Below are positions 50,783-60,380 of a stretch of DNA of 64,000 nucleotides, piece by piece (within the stretch, counting starts at the first letter, position 1; each line of letters begins with the position of its first letter). Made by a program: the position numbers and the translations under genes. This DNA is from Streptomyces sp. NBC_00289 (GTDB taxonomy: Bacteria > Actinomycetota > Actinomycetes > Streptomycetales > Streptomycetaceae), in NCBI RefSeq assembly GCF_041435115.1, contig NZ_CP108046.1, forward strand, positions 2,480,001 through 2,544,000, in the 5' to 3' direction. The notes under the pieces are model-generated. The model made no database searches. It saw nothing but the letters and a program-made list of their open reading frames with translations, and had not been told where the DNA came from.

Positions 50783-52393
50783 TTGGCACGCCGGTTCGGG
50801 GCTGCCCATCAATCCGCCGGCGCCTGGACTCGTCGGTGCACGCCTTCCCGCCGGCCGCTCGCGCGGCCTGGTGACCGGCGTGCCGCGTCCGAGTCCCACC
50901 CCGCACCGGAGTCCGCCATCGCCACCCCACACTCTCCAGGACCCGTTCTCCGCCCCGTACGGTTGCCGCGCCGGCCGGCCCGACACCGATGGCGCGCTCC
51001 CGTGGACGTGGCCCTGCCCGTCGTCCTCTCGCTCCTCCTCGGCCTGTGGGGCGTCCGGCGCGAGGGCACGCTGTGGCGCGACGAGGCGGTCACGTACGAC
51101 ATGGCCCGGCGCGCGCTGCCCGACCTGTGGCCGACGCTGGAGCGGGTGGACGCCGTGCACGGGCTGTACTACCTGCTGCTGCACGGCCTGTTCGAGCTGC
51201 TGCCGGGCGCGGACCCGCTGCTCGTCCTGCGCCTGCCGTCGGTGCTGGCGATCACCGCGGCGAGCGGCACGCTGGCACTGCTGGGGCGCCGCCTGGCGGG
51301 GCCGCGCGTCGGGCTGCTGTCGGGGGTCGTCTTCGCGCTGCTGCCGCCGGTCCAGCGCTACGCGCAGGAGGGGCGGTCGTACGCGCTCGTGTGCGCCCTG
51401 GTCGTCTGGGCGTCGTATCTGCTGGTCCGCGCGGTGGAGACCCGCACCGAACGGGCCTGGGCCGGATACGGCACAGTTGTGCTGACCGCCTGTCTGCTGC
51501 ACGAGTTCGCGGTCCTGGCCCTGGCGGCACACCTCGTGGCGCTGCCCCGGTCCGCCCGCCGGGCCGGGACACGAGTGGCCCTCGTCGTCCTGGTCTGTCT
51601 GGCCCCGCTCGCCCTGTTGAGTGCCCGCCAGTCGGAGCAGGTGTCGTGGATCGGCGGGATCGGGGGCGGCGCGCTCGCCGCGTTCGCCGGGGTGACGGCG
51701 CTCGGGGTGGCGTGCGCGGCGCTGCTGCGGGGCGGCCGGAGCGAAGGCCGCGTAACCCTGCCCGCGCTCGCCCTTCCCCTCCTCGTGCTGCCCGGCCTCC
51801 TCCTCGTCCTGCTCTCCCTGGTCAAGCCGCTGTACGTGGACCGGTACGTCCTGTACGGCCACGCCGGGACGGCCCTGCTGGTCGGCGCCGCCCTGGAGCG
51901 GCTGGTCCGCGCGGCCGGACGGGTACGGGCCGTCGCCCTGGCCGCGGCAGGGGCGGCCCTGCTCGCGCTGGTGCCGCTCACCGTGCAGCTGCGCACCCCG
52001 CAGAGCCGTACCGACGACGTCGCGGCCGTCGCCCGGGCCGTCGCCGCGGCGGGCCGGGACGCCGACGGGATCCTCTACCTCCCGTCGCGACGCCGTGTGT
52101 GGTCGCTGCCCGATCCGGCAGCCGTGCGCGGGCTGCGCGACCTCGCCCTCGAACGGGGCCCGGCCGGCTCCCGCACGCTGTACGGCACGGAGGTTCCCGC
52201 GCGGGTCATCCGCGCCCGCATGGTGGCGACGGCCCGCATCCTGGCGGTGGGCGACCCCGCCGGGCAGCCCCTGGACCGGACCGCTCAGGAGGACGTGAAG
52301 CGGCGGGTGCTCGCCGCGTACTTCGTGGAGTGCGGGACACGGCACGTCCAGGGGGCGCGGATCACGCTGTACGCCCGGCCGGGATCGTGCTGA
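50783..52393 (+). CDS. GT-C family glycosyltransferase / mannosyltransferase-like membrane protein
   Basis: Up to 536 residues from a TTG at 50783; the first spans begin only at about residue 77, and a GTG at 51002 (VDVALPVVLSLLLG) is another start, so the true N terminus is uncertain. About ten hydrophobic segments. The GT-C signature is the acidic pair in the first outer loop, TLWRDEAVTYDMARR, followed by HGLYYLLLHGLFEL. This is the ArnT/PMT (GT39) arrangement, in which a polyprenyl-phosphate sugar is moved onto a lipid or protein. C-terminal LYGTEVPARVIRARMV is in a soluble tail. Divergent from the STAND gene and convergent with the methyltransferase gene by four bases. Confidence 0.8.
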   Translation: MARRFGAAHQSAGAWTRRCTPSRRPLARPGDRRAASESHPAPESAIATPHSPGPVLRPVRLPRRPARHRWRAPVDVALPVVLSLLLGLWGVRREGTLWRDEAVTYDMARRALPDLWPTLERVDAVHGLYYLLLHGLFELLPGADPLLVLRLPSVLAITAASGTLALLGRRLAGPRVGLLSGVVFALLPPVQRYAQEGRSYALVCALVVWASYLLVRAVETRTERAWAGYGTVVLTACLLHEFAVLALAAHLVALPRSARRAGTRVALVVLVCLAPLALLSARQSEQVSWIGGIGGGALAAFAGVTALGVACAALLRGGRSEGRVTLPALALPLLVLPGLLLVLLSLVKPLYVDRYVLYGHAGTALLVGAALERLVRAAGRVRAVALAAAGAALLALVPLTVQLRTPQSRTDDVAAVARAVAAAGRDADGILYLPSRRRVWSLPDPAAVRGLRDLALERGPAGSRTLYGTEVPARVIRARMVATARILAVGDPAGQPLDRTAQEDVKRRVLAAYFVECGTRHVQGARITLYARPGSC

Positions 52394-52396
52394 GCC

Positions 52397-53293
52397 TCAG
52401 CTCGTCCGTACGGCGGTGTGCACCGTGTGGGCGGCGAGCACGAAGAGGTCGGGGCGGTGGTGCACGCTCGCCTTGTCGTCCGGGTCGAGGAGCCGGTCGA
52501 GGGTGGCGCGGTCGTCGGCGTCGAGGGCGTCGGCGAAGGTCTCACGCAGCCGGTCCAGGGACGCGGCGACGTGGGCGCGCGCCCGGTCGGACGCCGGTGC
52601 GGGCAGGTCCAGCAGGAAGCTGCGGGTCCGGTGGTGCGTCAGGCCCGCGGCGGTCAGCAGCGCCGGCCAGTCCTCGGTCACGGTGACGGAGCCCGGCAGG
52701 TCGGCCCGCATCCGGGCGAACCACTCCGCCTCCAGCGCGTCCAGCCGCGCCTGCAGTCCGGGGCGTCCGATCCCGAGGTCCCGGGGCAGGTACCGCGCGG
52801 GCAGGCCGCCCTCCATCAGCGCCACCGTCCCACCGGGTGCCAGCCGGGCGGCGAAGGCGGTGAGGGCGGCGCGCTGGTCACCGAGATGGTGCAGGCTGCG
52901 GCCGGCCCACAGCAGGTCGGCCGGATAGTCCAGTTCCTCGAGGATGTCGGGCAGTTCACCGGCCAGGGTGCCGAAACGGTCGCCGTGGCCGAGCCGGCCC
53001 GCCCGCTCCCGGGCCCGGTCGAGGAGCGGCTGGGAACCGTCGACCGCCATGACCCGGGCGCCGGGGAACGTCTCGGCGAACAGGCAGGAGACGACTCCTG
53101 GGCCGCTGCCCGCGTCGACGATCAGTCCCGGCTCGGTCACCTCCCTGCCCAGCCAGGCCAGGGCCCGCTCGTACAGCGGCGCGAACAACTCGGCCTGCGC
53201 CTCGAGATGCGGGGCCATCTCGGCCCAGTCGATGTCCGTGTGCCGATGGTCGTGGGGGTGACGGCCGTGGTGGTCGTGCTGGTCGTGCGCCAT
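52397..53293 (-). CDS. Class I SAM-dependent methyltransferase with His-rich N terminus
   Basis: 298 residues from the ATG at 53293. Motif I is LIVDAGSGPGVVSCLFAE, then RVMAVDGSQPLLDRARERA and DLLWAGRSLHHLGDQRAAL, with PGGTVALMEGG, as in small-molecule methyltransferases. The first 20 residues hold eight His (MAHDQHDHHGRHPHDHRHTD), which might bind a metal. The substrate is not apparent. The 315 bases upstream to the GH6 stop contain one strong hairpin (at 53502) and otherwise no gene that I can see. Confidence 0.88.
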   Translation of the reverse strand: MAHDQHDHHGRHPHDHRHTDIDWAEMAPHLEAQAELFAPLYERALAWLGREVTEPGLIVDAGSGPGVVSCLFAETFPGARVMAVDGSQPLLDRARERAGRLGHGDRFGTLAGELPDILEELDYPADLLWAGRSLHHLGDQRAALTAFAARLAPGGTVALMEGGLPARYLPRDLGIGRPGLQARLDALEAEWFARMRADLPGSVTVTEDWPALLTAAGLTHHRTRSFLLDLPAPASDRARAHVAASLDRLRETFADALDADDRATLDRLLDPDDKASVHHRPDLFVLAAHTVHTAVRTS

Positions 53294-53501
53294 GGTGGTC
53301 AGCCTCTCGTCCGGGATGCCGCCAGCGTGCGCCGACGCACCGGGCGCGGGCCACTCCTGTTGCCGCGACGGCAAAACGGAGCACCCCGCGCCGCGGGCGC
53401 TGGGGCGAGCTGTCGCCTCCCGCGTCCGCGAGGTACGACAGCGCCACCACCGCGCGCCGCCCGCTCGCCGGGGGCCGCCGCCGGCCGGCGATGCAGGCGG
53501 A

Positions 53502-53542
53502 GATCCGCCGGGGCGGCCCGGTGGGGCCGGTCCCGGCGGATC
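53502..53542 (-). terminator. Hairpin terminator after GH6
   Basis: GATCCGCCGGG and CCCGGCGGATC form a perfect 11-base stem about 65 bases past the GH6 stop. It ends the GH5-GH6 unit before the methyltransferase gene. Confidence 0.7.
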
Positions 53543-53608
53543 ACCCTTAGGTCACCCGCGCGTCACCCGCGGGATCGTGTGCGTCGCACCTCGTCGCGTC
53601 ACACGGCC

Positions 53609-55324
53609 TCACAGCGCCGGGTACGCGTTCTTCATGAGCTCCTGGAACTGCGCCGAGAACCAGTGGCCGGACAGCGGCGCGTTGGCCAGGGCGCCCGACA
53701 TGCTGTTGCCGTTGCGCGGGTTGCCCGTGTACGTCGGGTCGCACATGCGGTCGAAGCCCTTGCCCTCGTCGTTCGAGATGGCGGAGCTCGAGCCGTCGGA
53801 CTCCCCCGGCGGCTTCATCCACACGTAGGCGTCGATCCCGGTCGCCGGGGCGGCCTTCGGGCGCTCGCCGAGGCCGGCACCGGACTGGTTGCACCAGTTG
53901 CCCATGTGGATGCGGCGGTCGTAGCGGCCGCCGTCGACGTAGGTGTCCACGCTGGTGGTCGCTCCCGGGCCGGTGGGCCGGGCGGTGCCGCCCCAGCCGT
54001 TGCGGGAGGTGTCGATCAGCATGCCGATGCCGGAGTTGAAGCCGACCGAGACGAGCTGGGTGCGGAACGCCTGGGCGTAGGACAGCTCGTCGACGTAGCG
54101 GTTCCAGTCGACCCACTTCGACTCGCGGACCGACTTGCCGGCCACTGAGTCGTTGATGGTGAAGTTGTTCTCCTTCAGGGCGCTGTAGTTGGCGGTGTTG
54201 GTGATGAAGCCGTGCACGTCGTTGACCGTGGCGCCCTCGGCCGTGGCGGCCTGCTTGAACAGGGTCGCCGACGGGGCGAAGTTGTCGTCCCAGCCGAGCC
54301 AGCCGTGGTGACCGGCGTCGATGTAGTTGTAGACGTTGGGGATCGCGCCGAGCTTGTGCAGCGCGTATCCGACACCCTTCACGTAGTTGCCGTTGGCGAG
54401 CATCGTGTCGCAGGCCGGCGTGGCGGTGGCCCTGCTGCCGGTGTTGGTGACCAGGTTGGGCAGCGAGTCGATCTCGATGGTGGTGACGATCCGCAGCGAG
54501 CTGTACTTGCTGTCGGCCAGGATCGCCGCGATCGGGTCGATGAACTGCGCCTTGTACTTGTCGATCTCCGTCGGACCGAGCTCACCGTTGGAGGCGAGGG
54601 CCGAGCAGTCACGTCCCGGCAGGTCGTAGACGACCAGCTGGACGACCTCTTCGCCGCTGCCCTTCTGCGCCAGGGCCGCGTCGAGGTGGGCGCGCAGCCC
54701 CATGCCGCCGTTCGCGCCGTTGATGGCGGCGATGCGGTCCAGCCACACACCGGTCGGCTGGCTGGAGATGCGGCTGCCGCCCGGCTCGGCGGCGGCCTTC
54801 GAGGACCACTCCGGGTTCACGTACACCTTGGCACCGCTGTACGGGTTGTCGACCTTGGTGGACGGGGTGCCGGGGTCGGTCGGGCCCGGATCGGTGGGGC
54901 CGCCGCCGTCGACGTTGCAGGTCACGCCGTCGAGGGTGAACGTGGTGGGCAGGGCGTTGGTCCCGCTGTAGGTGCCCTGGAAGCCGAAGCTGGCCGAACC
55001 GCCGGTCGCCAGCGTGCCGTTGTAGCTCTCGTTGGCGGCGGTGACGGCCGTACCGCTCTGGCTGATCTTCGCGTTCCAGCCGCTGGTGACCTTCTGGTTT
55101 CCGGCGTACGACCACTTCACCGCCCAACTGCTCTTGGCGGTACCGTTGTTGGTGACGGTCACGGCGGCGGTGAAACCGGTGTCCCACTGGTTCTGCACCT
55201 TGTAGTCCACGGTGCAGGGGACGGCGGCGAGCCCGGTGTCCCCGGGCGCGACGGCGAGCGCCGTCCCGGAGGCCCCGGCGACCAGCGCCAGGGCGGCGAG
55301 TATCGCTGTTCTGGTACGACTCAT
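53609..55324 (-). CDS. Secreted CBM2 - GH6 cellulase (cellobiohydrolase/endoglucanase)
   Basis: 571 residues with a signal peptide ending near ALA-V. Residues about 35-138 are CBM2 (CTVDYKVQNQWDTGFTAAV, SSWAVKWSYAGNQKVTSGWN), followed by a Pro/Thr/Gly linker. Residues about 155-571 are GH6: GAKVYVNPEWSSKA, VVQLVVYDLPGRDCSALAS (catalytic Asp), RIVTTIEIDSLPN, YNYIDAGHHGWLGWDDN and MLIDTSRNGWGG, then MKPPGESDG. The length and long loops suit a cellobiohydrolase of the Cel6B type, which works from the non-reducing end of cellulose. Second gene of the GH5-GH6 pair. Confidence 0.93.
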   Translation of the reverse strand: MSRTRTAILAALALVAGASGTALAVAPGDTGLAAVPCTVDYKVQNQWDTGFTAAVTVTNNGTAKSSWAVKWSYAGNQKVTSGWNAKISQSGTAVTAANESYNGTLATGGSASFGFQGTYSGTNALPTTFTLDGVTCNVDGGGPTDPGPTDPGTPSTKVDNPYSGAKVYVNPEWSSKAAAEPGGSRISSQPTGVWLDRIAAINGANGGMGLRAHLDAALAQKGSGEEVVQLVVYDLPGRDCSALASNGELGPTEIDKYKAQFIDPIAAILADSKYSSLRIVTTIEIDSLPNLVTNTGSRATATPACDTMLANGNYVKGVGYALHKLGAIPNVYNYIDAGHHGWLGWDDNFAPSATLFKQAATAEGATVNDVHGFITNTANYSALKENNFTINDSVAGKSVRESKWVDWNRYVDELSYAQAFRTQLVSVGFNSGIGMLIDTSRNGWGGTARPTGPGATTSVDTYVDGGRYDRRIHMGNWCNQSGAGLGERPKAAPATGIDAYVWMKPPGESDGSSSAISNDEGKGFDRMCDPTYTGNPRNGNSMSGALANAPLSGHWFSAQFQELMKNAYPAL

Positions 55325-55360
55325 GAGTGCGGGTTCCTTCTCCGTAGCGGGTGTCGATGG

Positions 55361-55411
55361 CTCCGTTGCGGTTGGTGCGGCTCCGTTGCGGTTGGTGCGG
55401 GCTCCGTTGCG
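55361..55411. repeat. 20-bp tandem repeat between GH5 and GH6
   Basis: Two exact copies of CTCCGTTGCGGTTGGTGCGG (55361-55380, 55381-55400) and a third partial copy from 55402, filling most of the 91-base gap between the two cellulase genes. Confidence 0.9.
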
Positions 55412-55415
55412 GTGG

Positions 55416-56897
55416 TCAGGGGTTGAGGGCGCGCAGGTGGTCGCGCAGCCCGATGCCGTACGACGTGGGCGTGCCGTCGTAGTCGGAGATCAGGGACGGG
55501 CCGGAGGAGCAGTCCCAGGTGTTCCAGGTCCAGCCGAGATACGACAGGGCCCGGTCGTCGAACCACTTCATGACCTGGTCGACGAATCCGTGCGAGCAGG
55601 TGTTCTCGCCGATCTCACCCGCCACCAGCGGTACCTGGGCGGCGACGGGGGCGAGCGTGGAGTTCCAGCAGCTCTCGTTGGCGCAGGTGTTGAAGTTGTA
55701 GACGTGGTAGGCGGCGGCGAGATTGCCCGCCGGGTCGGTGGGCCGGTACGTCAGCCACTGGCTGAGGTCGTTGGAGTAGGCGAGTCCGCCGGCCAGGACG
55801 GGGTTCTTGGCGCCGGTGGCGCGCACCGCGTCGACGAGATCCTGCATACCGGCGACCTCGTACCCGATGCCGGGGCAGGTGCCGCCGTCCCGCCAGCACT
55901 GCCAGGCCTGTGCGGCCGTGGAGGTGGCGCGGTCCGGGTAGGGCTCGTTGAACAGGTCGAACACCACGGCCGGGTCGTTCTTGAAGGTGTTCGCCGCCGA
56001 CGACCAGAAGGAGGGTGAGTACCGCATGTCGGGCATCGGCTTCTGGCAGGTGGCGTGCACGTCGGAGCAGCCGGCCGAGTTACCGGTGTACTGCCCGTAG
56101 GACCAGTGCAGTTCGACGATCGGGGTCATGCCGTGGGCCTCGATCCTGGCGACGAGGTCCTTGACGGCGTTGACGTAGTTGGCGCCCGCGTACTCGGGTT
56201 TGATGTTGGACAGGCCCAGCCAGCACTCCTCGTTCAGCGGGATGCGCACGGTGTTGGCGTGCCAGTCGGCGATCGCCTGCACGGCGGCGTCGTCGACCGG
56301 GCCGTCCCAGATGCCGTAGCCCTGCACGCACATGAACTCGCCGCCGGAGCGGTTGACGCCGAGCAGTCGGCGGGTCTTGCCGCCGGCGTCCACGAGTTTG
56401 TTGCCCGAGACGTGCAGCGCGGGCGCCGTGCCGTCGCCCGGATCCGGCGGGTCGGTCGGGGTGGGCGTCGGCGTGGGGTCGGTGTCGGTGTTGCAGGGGG
56501 TGCCGTTCAGTTCGAACGACGTGGGGACGGCGTTGCTCGCCGACCAGGAGGCGATGAACCCGGCGCTGACGCTCGCGCCGGTGCCCAGCGAGCCGTTCCA
56601 GCTCTCGTTGGCCGCGGTCACGGTGGCACCGGACTGGGACCACTTGGCGTTCCAGCCCTGACTGACCTTCTGGCTGCCCGCGTAGGTGAAGGTGAGCTTC
56701 CAACCGCTCACCGCCGCGGCGTTGTTGGTGATCTTCACGGCGCCCTGGAAGCCGGTGTCCCACTGGCTGGTGACGGTGTACTCCACCGTGCAGGCGGGCG
56801 TGGCTCCCGACGCCGTGACCACCGGCACCAGCACGGACCCGAGAAGGGCGACCGAGCCGGCGACGGCTAAAAGTACTGAACGCGGGGGGTGTCGCAT
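55416..56897 (-). CDS. Secreted CBM2 - GH5 endoglucanase
   Basis: 493 residues from the ATG at 56897, with GAGGA eight bases upstream. Signal peptide, then CBM2 ([38 protein letters not shown]), a [13 protein letters not shown] linker, and a GH5 (beta/alpha)8 domain: [42 protein letters not shown] with the acid/base Glu, HVYNFNTC, and [16 protein letters not shown] with the nucleophile Glu. It makes internal cuts in cellulose. The CebR-type site downstream of 57088 lies in its divergent promoter region. Confidence 0.93.
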   Translation of the reverse strand: MRHPPRSVLLAVAGSVALLGSVLVPVVTASGATPACTVEYTVTSQWDTGFQGAVKITNNAAAVSGWKLTFTYAGSQKVSQGWNAKWSQSGATVTAANESWNGSLGTGASVSAGFIASWSASNAVPTSFELNGTPCNTDTDPTPTPTPTDPPDPGDGTAPALHVSGNKLVDAGGKTRRLLGVNRSGGEFMCVQGYGIWDGPVDDAAVQAIADWHANTVRIPLNEECWLGLSNIKPEYAGANYVNAVKDLVARIEAHGMTPIVELHWSYGQYTGNSAGCSDVHATCQKPMPDMRYSPSFWSSAANTFKNDPAVVFDLFNEPYPDRATSTAAQAWQCWRDGGTCPGIGYEVAGMQDLVDAVRATGAKNPVLAGGLAYSNDLSQWLTYRPTDPAGNLAAAYHVYNFNTCANESCWNSTLAPVAAQVPLVAGEIGENTCSHGFVDQVMKWFDDRALSYLGWTWNTWDCSSGPSLISDYDGTPTSYGIGLRDHLRALNP

Positions 56898-56945
56898 GAG
56901 CGAGTCCTCACAGCTCGGGCGCGTCGTGACGGACGCGTCGACTGA

Positions 56946-56959
56946 TGGAATCGCTCCCA
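56946..56959. promoter_or_regulatory. Imperfect CebR-type box TGGAATCGCTCCCA
   Basis: Two mismatches to TGGGAGCGCTCCCA. It lies 49 bases upstream of the GH5 start, so it is placed to control the GH5-GH6 unit. Confidence 0.7.
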
Positions 56960-57088
56960 CTGGTGCGAGTGAAGGTAGCGCCAAGTGTCAGCAAAGGACA
57001 GAGGAGTTGCTGACTTTCCCTCAACACACGCCGTCGAATCTTTTCGACTCTTCGAGCACCTTGACCGCCCCCACCCTCGTCCTCACTA

Positions 57089-57102
57089 TGGGAGCGCTCC
57101 CA
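57089..57102. promoter_or_regulatory. Perfect CebR operator TGGGAGCGCTCCCA
   Basis: An exact 14-base match to the operator of CebR, the LacI-family repressor of Streptomyces cellulose genes released by cellobiose. It is 66 bases upstream of the GH48 start and within the divergent region shared with GH5. Confidence 0.93.
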
Positions 57103-57168
57103 CTGGTTCAAGGCTTGTTGCTGCTGCTCCGCCCCCCACTTCTCCGAGCCGCAAGGAGGAACCAGCGC

Positions 57169-60084
57169 ATGCACCCAAGAAGGAGAGGCAGAGCCGTTCG
57201 ACGGTTGTGGACCGCCGTCGTGGCCGCCCTGGCGCTTCCGTTCACCCTGTTGAGCACTACTTCAACTCCCGCACAGGCGGCGGCACTTCAGTGCAGCGTC
57301 GACTACAGGACGAACGACTGGGGTTCCGGCTTCACCGCGGACCTGACCCTCACCAACCGCGGCACGGACGTCATCGACGGCTGGACGCTGACGTACTCCT
57401 ACGCGGGCAACCAGAAACTGTCGAACGGCTGGAACGGCACCTGGACCCAGTCCGGCCAGGCGGTCACGGTGAAGAACGCCTCGTACAACGCGAGGATCGC
57501 CGCCGGGGCCGCCGTGTCCACCGGTGGCCAGTTCACCTACAGCGGCACCAACACCGCGCCCACGTCCTTCGCGGTCAACGGCACCACCTGCGCCGGCGCC
57601 CACCAGCCGCCGGTCACCGTGCTGACCAGCCCCACCGCGGGCGCGGTCTACACCCAGGGTCAGGCGGTTCCGCTCGCGGCCACGGCCGCGGCCGCGGACA
57701 GCGCCACGGTCAGCAAGGTGGAGTTCTACGACGACACCACCCTGCTGGGCACCGACACCAGCTCGCCGTACTCGCTCTCGGCCTCTGGCTTGACCGTGGG
57801 CAGTCACTCCCTGGTGGCGAAGGCGTACGACAGCCTGGGCGCGTCCGCGGAGTCCACCCCGGTCGGCATCACCGTCGCCTCGGGCCCCGTCGTGGTCGCC
57901 TCGCCGGCCCAACTGGGCGTCCAGCGGGGCAAGACGGGGACGTACGAGGTGAAGCTGTCGACCCAGCCCTCGGCGAACGTGACCGTGGCGACGACCCGCG
58001 CGAGCGGCAACTCGGGGCTGTCGGTGACCGGCGGCGCCTCCCTCACCTTCACCCCGTCGAACTGGAGCACCGCGCAGAAGGTGACCATCACCGCCGACGC
58101 CTCCGGCACCGGTTCGGCGGCCTTCGAGTCGTCGGCCGCGGGCCACACCAAGGCGACGGTCACCGTGACGGAGCTGGCGGCCACCAAGGCGTACGACGCC
58201 CGCTTCCTGGACCTCTACGGCAAGATCACCAACCCCGCGAACGGCTACTTCTCACCGGAGGGCATCCCCTACCACTCGGTCGAGACACTGATCGTCGAGG
58301 CGCCGGACCAGGGCCACGAGACCACGTCGGAGGCGTACAGCTACCTCCTGTGGCTGCAGGCCATGTACGGCAAGGTGACCGGCGACTGGACGAAGTTCAA
58401 CGGCGCCTGGGAGATCATGGAGAAGTACATGATCCCGACCCACGCCGACCAGCCGACCAACTCCTTCTACAACGCCTCCAAGCCGGCGACCTACGCGCCG
58501 GAACTGGACACGCCGAACGAGTACCCGGCCAAGCTGGACGGCGGGGTCTCGGTCGGATCGGATCCCATCGCCGGTGAACTGAAGACCGCATACGGCACGG
58601 ACGACGTCTACGGTATGCACTGGCTCCAGGACGTCGACAACGTCTACGGCTTCGGCAACGAGCCCGGCAAGTGCGAGGCCGGCCCCACCGCGACCGGACC
58701 GTCGTACATCAACACCTTCCAGCGCGGCGCGCAGGAGTCGGTGTGGGAGACGGTGCCGCAGCCGACCTGCGACGCCTTCAAGTACGGCGGCACGAACGGG
58801 TACCTGGACCTGTTCACCGGTGACGCCTCGTACGCCAAGCAGTGGAAGTACACCAACGCACCGGACGCCGACGCGCGGGCGGTGCAGGCCGCCTACTGGG
58901 CCGACGTCTGGGCCAAGCAGCAGGGCAAGGGCGGTGACGTCTCCGCGACCGTCGGCAAGGCCGCGAAGATGGGCGACTACCTGCGCTACGCCATGTACGA
59001 CAAGTACTTCAAGAAGATCGGCAACTGTGTCGGTCCGTCCACCTGTGCGGCCGGCACCGGCAAGGACGCCTCGTCGTACCTGCTGTCCTGGTACTACGCC
59101 TGGGGCGGCGCCACGGACACCAGCGCGGGCTGGGCCTGGCGCATCGGCTCCAGCCATGTCCACGGCGGCTACCAGAACCCGCTCGCGGCGTACGCCCTGA
59201 GCAGCTACGCCGACCTGAAGCCGAAGTCGGCGACGGGCCAGGCGGACTGGGCCAAGTCCCTCGACCGGCAGCTGGAGTTCTACCGCTGGCTGCAGTCGAA
59301 CGAGGGCGGTATCGCGGGCGGTGCGACCAACAGCTGGGCCGGCCGCTACGCGACCCCGCCGGCCGGCACGTCGACCTTCTACGGCATGTACTACGACCAG
59401 CAGCCGGTCTACCACGACCCGCCGTCCAACCAGTGGTTCGGCTTCCAGGCGTGGTCCATGGAGCGGGTCGCCGAGTACTACCAGCAGACGGGCAGCGCGA
59501 ACGCCAAGGCGGTCCTCGACAAGTGGGTCGACTGGGCGCTGTCCAAGACCACGATCAACCCCGACGGCAGCTTCCGGATCCCCTCCACGCTCCAGTGGTC
59601 GGGGCAGCCCGACACCTGGAACGCGTCAAGTCCCGGAGCCAACAGCGGACTTCACGTCACCGTCGCCGACTACACCGACGACGTGGGCGTGGCGGCCGCG
59701 TACGCCAAGACCCTGACGTACTACGCCGCCAAGTCCGGTGACACGGAGGCGAAGGCGACGGCGAAGGCGCTGCTGGACGGCATGTGGGCGAACAACCAGG
59801 ACGCCCTCGGAGTCGCCGTCCCGGAGACCCGCGCCGACTACAACCGCTTCGACGACGGCGTGTACGTCCCCAGCGGCTGGAGCGGCAGGATGCCGAACGG
59901 CGACACGATCAACAGCTCCTCGACGTTCGCCTCGATGCGGTCCTTCTACAAGAACGACCCGGCCTGGTCGAAGATCGAGGGCTACCTCGCGGGCGGTGCC
60001 GCGCCCGTGTTCACGTACCACCGGTTCTGGGCCCAGGCGGACATCGCCCTGGCCATGGGCTCGTACGCGGAGCTCCTCGAATAG
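57169..60084 (+). CDS. Secreted CBM2 - Ig-like - GH48 reducing-end cellobiohydrolase
   Basis: 971 residues. The ATG has AAGGAGGA eight bases upstream. Signal peptide to AQAA (about residue 37), CBM2 at about 38-145 ([37 protein letters not shown]), a Big/Ig-like domain at about 148-240 ([17 protein letters not shown]), a second beta-sandwich at about 245-345 ([33 protein letters not shown]), and GH48 at about 347-971: [63 protein letters not shown] and [17 protein letters not shown]48 releases cellobiose processively from the reducing end. Under the CebR box at 57089. Confidence 0.95.
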   Translation: MHPRRRGRAVRRLWTAVVAALALPFTLLSTTSTPAQAAALQCSVDYRTNDWGSGFTADLTLTNRGTDVIDGWTLTYSYAGNQKLSNGWNGTWTQSGQAVTVKNASYNARIAAGAAVSTGGQFTYSGTNTAPTSFAVNGTTCAGAHQPPVTVLTSPTAGAVYTQGQAVPLAATAAAADSATVSKVEFYDDTTLLGTDTSSPYSLSASGLTVGSHSLVAKAYDSLGASAESTPVGITVASGPVVVASPAQLGVQRGKTGTYEVKLSTQPSANVTVATTRASGNSGLSVTGGASLTFTPSNWSTAQKVTITADASGTGSAAFESSAAGHTKATVTVTELAATKAYDARFLDLYGKITNPANGYFSPEGIPYHSVETLIVEAPDQGHETTSEAYSYLLWLQAMYGKVTGDWTKFNGAWEIMEKYMIPTHADQPTNSFYNASKPATYAPELDTPNEYPAKLDGGVSVGSDPIAGELKTAYGTDDVYGMHWLQDVDNVYGFGNEPGKCEAGPTATGPSYINTFQRGAQESVWETVPQPTCDAFKYGGTNGYLDLFTGDASYAKQWKYTNAPDADARAVQAAYWADVWAKQQGKGGDVSATVGKAAKMGDYLRYAMYDKYFKKIGNCVGPSTCAAGTGKDASSYLLSWYYAWGGATDTSAGWAWRIGSSHVHGGYQNPLAAYALSSYADLKPKSATGQADWAKSLDRQLEFYRWLQSNEGGIAGGATNSWAGRYATPPAGTSTFYGMYYDQQPVYHDPPSNQWFGFQAWSMERVAEYYQQTGSANAKAVLDKWVDWALSKTTINPDGSFRIPSTLQWSGQPDTWNASSPGANSGLHVTVADYTDDVGVAAAYAKTLTYYAAKSGDTEAKATAKALLDGMWANNQDALGVAVPETRADYNRFDDGVYVPSGWSGRMPNGDTINSSSTFASMRSFYKNDPAWSKIEGYLAGGAAPVFTYHRFWAQADIALAMGSYAELLE

Positions 60085-60153
60085 CCCCCGCCGGGCGCCC
60101 CACGGGGCGGGCGGTACGAAGACCGCGGGCGGTGTGTGGCTGATCCCGCGGTT

Positions 60154-60177
60154 CCCCGCGCCCCCTGGGGCGCGGGG
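60154..60177. repeat. Streptomyces-type extragenic palindrome CCCCGCGCCCC-CT-GGGGCGCGGGG
   Basis: A perfect 11-base stem 69 bases after the GH48 stop, preceded by GTGGCTGATCCCGCGGTT. This combination recurs in intergenic gaps of many Streptomyces genomes, as I recall. It can also terminate GH48 transcription. Confidence 0.65.
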
Positions 60178-60256
60178 GCAGCACCGCGCCCCTCCGGGAC
60201 GCCCGGAGCTTCGCGTGCGTGGCCCCGTCACCTGACGACGGGGCCCGGTACCGCAA

Positions 60257-60290
60257 CAGGCAACGTCGGCCCCGTCGCGAACGTTGCCTG
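60257..60290. promoter_or_regulatory. Inverted repeat CAGGCAACGT-N14-ACGTTGCCTG
   Basis: Perfect ten-base arms at 60257-60266 and 60281-60290, in the promoter region of the GH74 gene. An operator or a structured RNA element are both possible. Confidence 0.5.
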
Positions 60291-60300
60291 CCGCGGCACC

Positions 60301-60339
60301 GGCCGGGCGGCCCCCACCCGCACGGGGGGCCGCCCGGCC
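60301..60339 (+). terminator. 15-bp hairpin in the GH74 leader
   Basis: GGCCGGGCGGCCCCC (60301-60315) pairs fully with 60325-60339 across nine bases, ending 41 bases before the GH74 start. It could be an attenuator, or the last terminator of the upstream unit if GH74 is transcribed from a later start. Confidence 0.5.
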
Positions 60340-60380
60340 ATCGCGCCTTTCCACCCCCACCCGCCCGGAAAGGACGACCT

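Noticed and set aside
47351..52345. A 1664-residue minus-strand frame
   Set aside because: Only the part below 50722 has domains and a start with a ribosome site. The rest is antisense to the GT-C membrane protein, with low-complexity composition.
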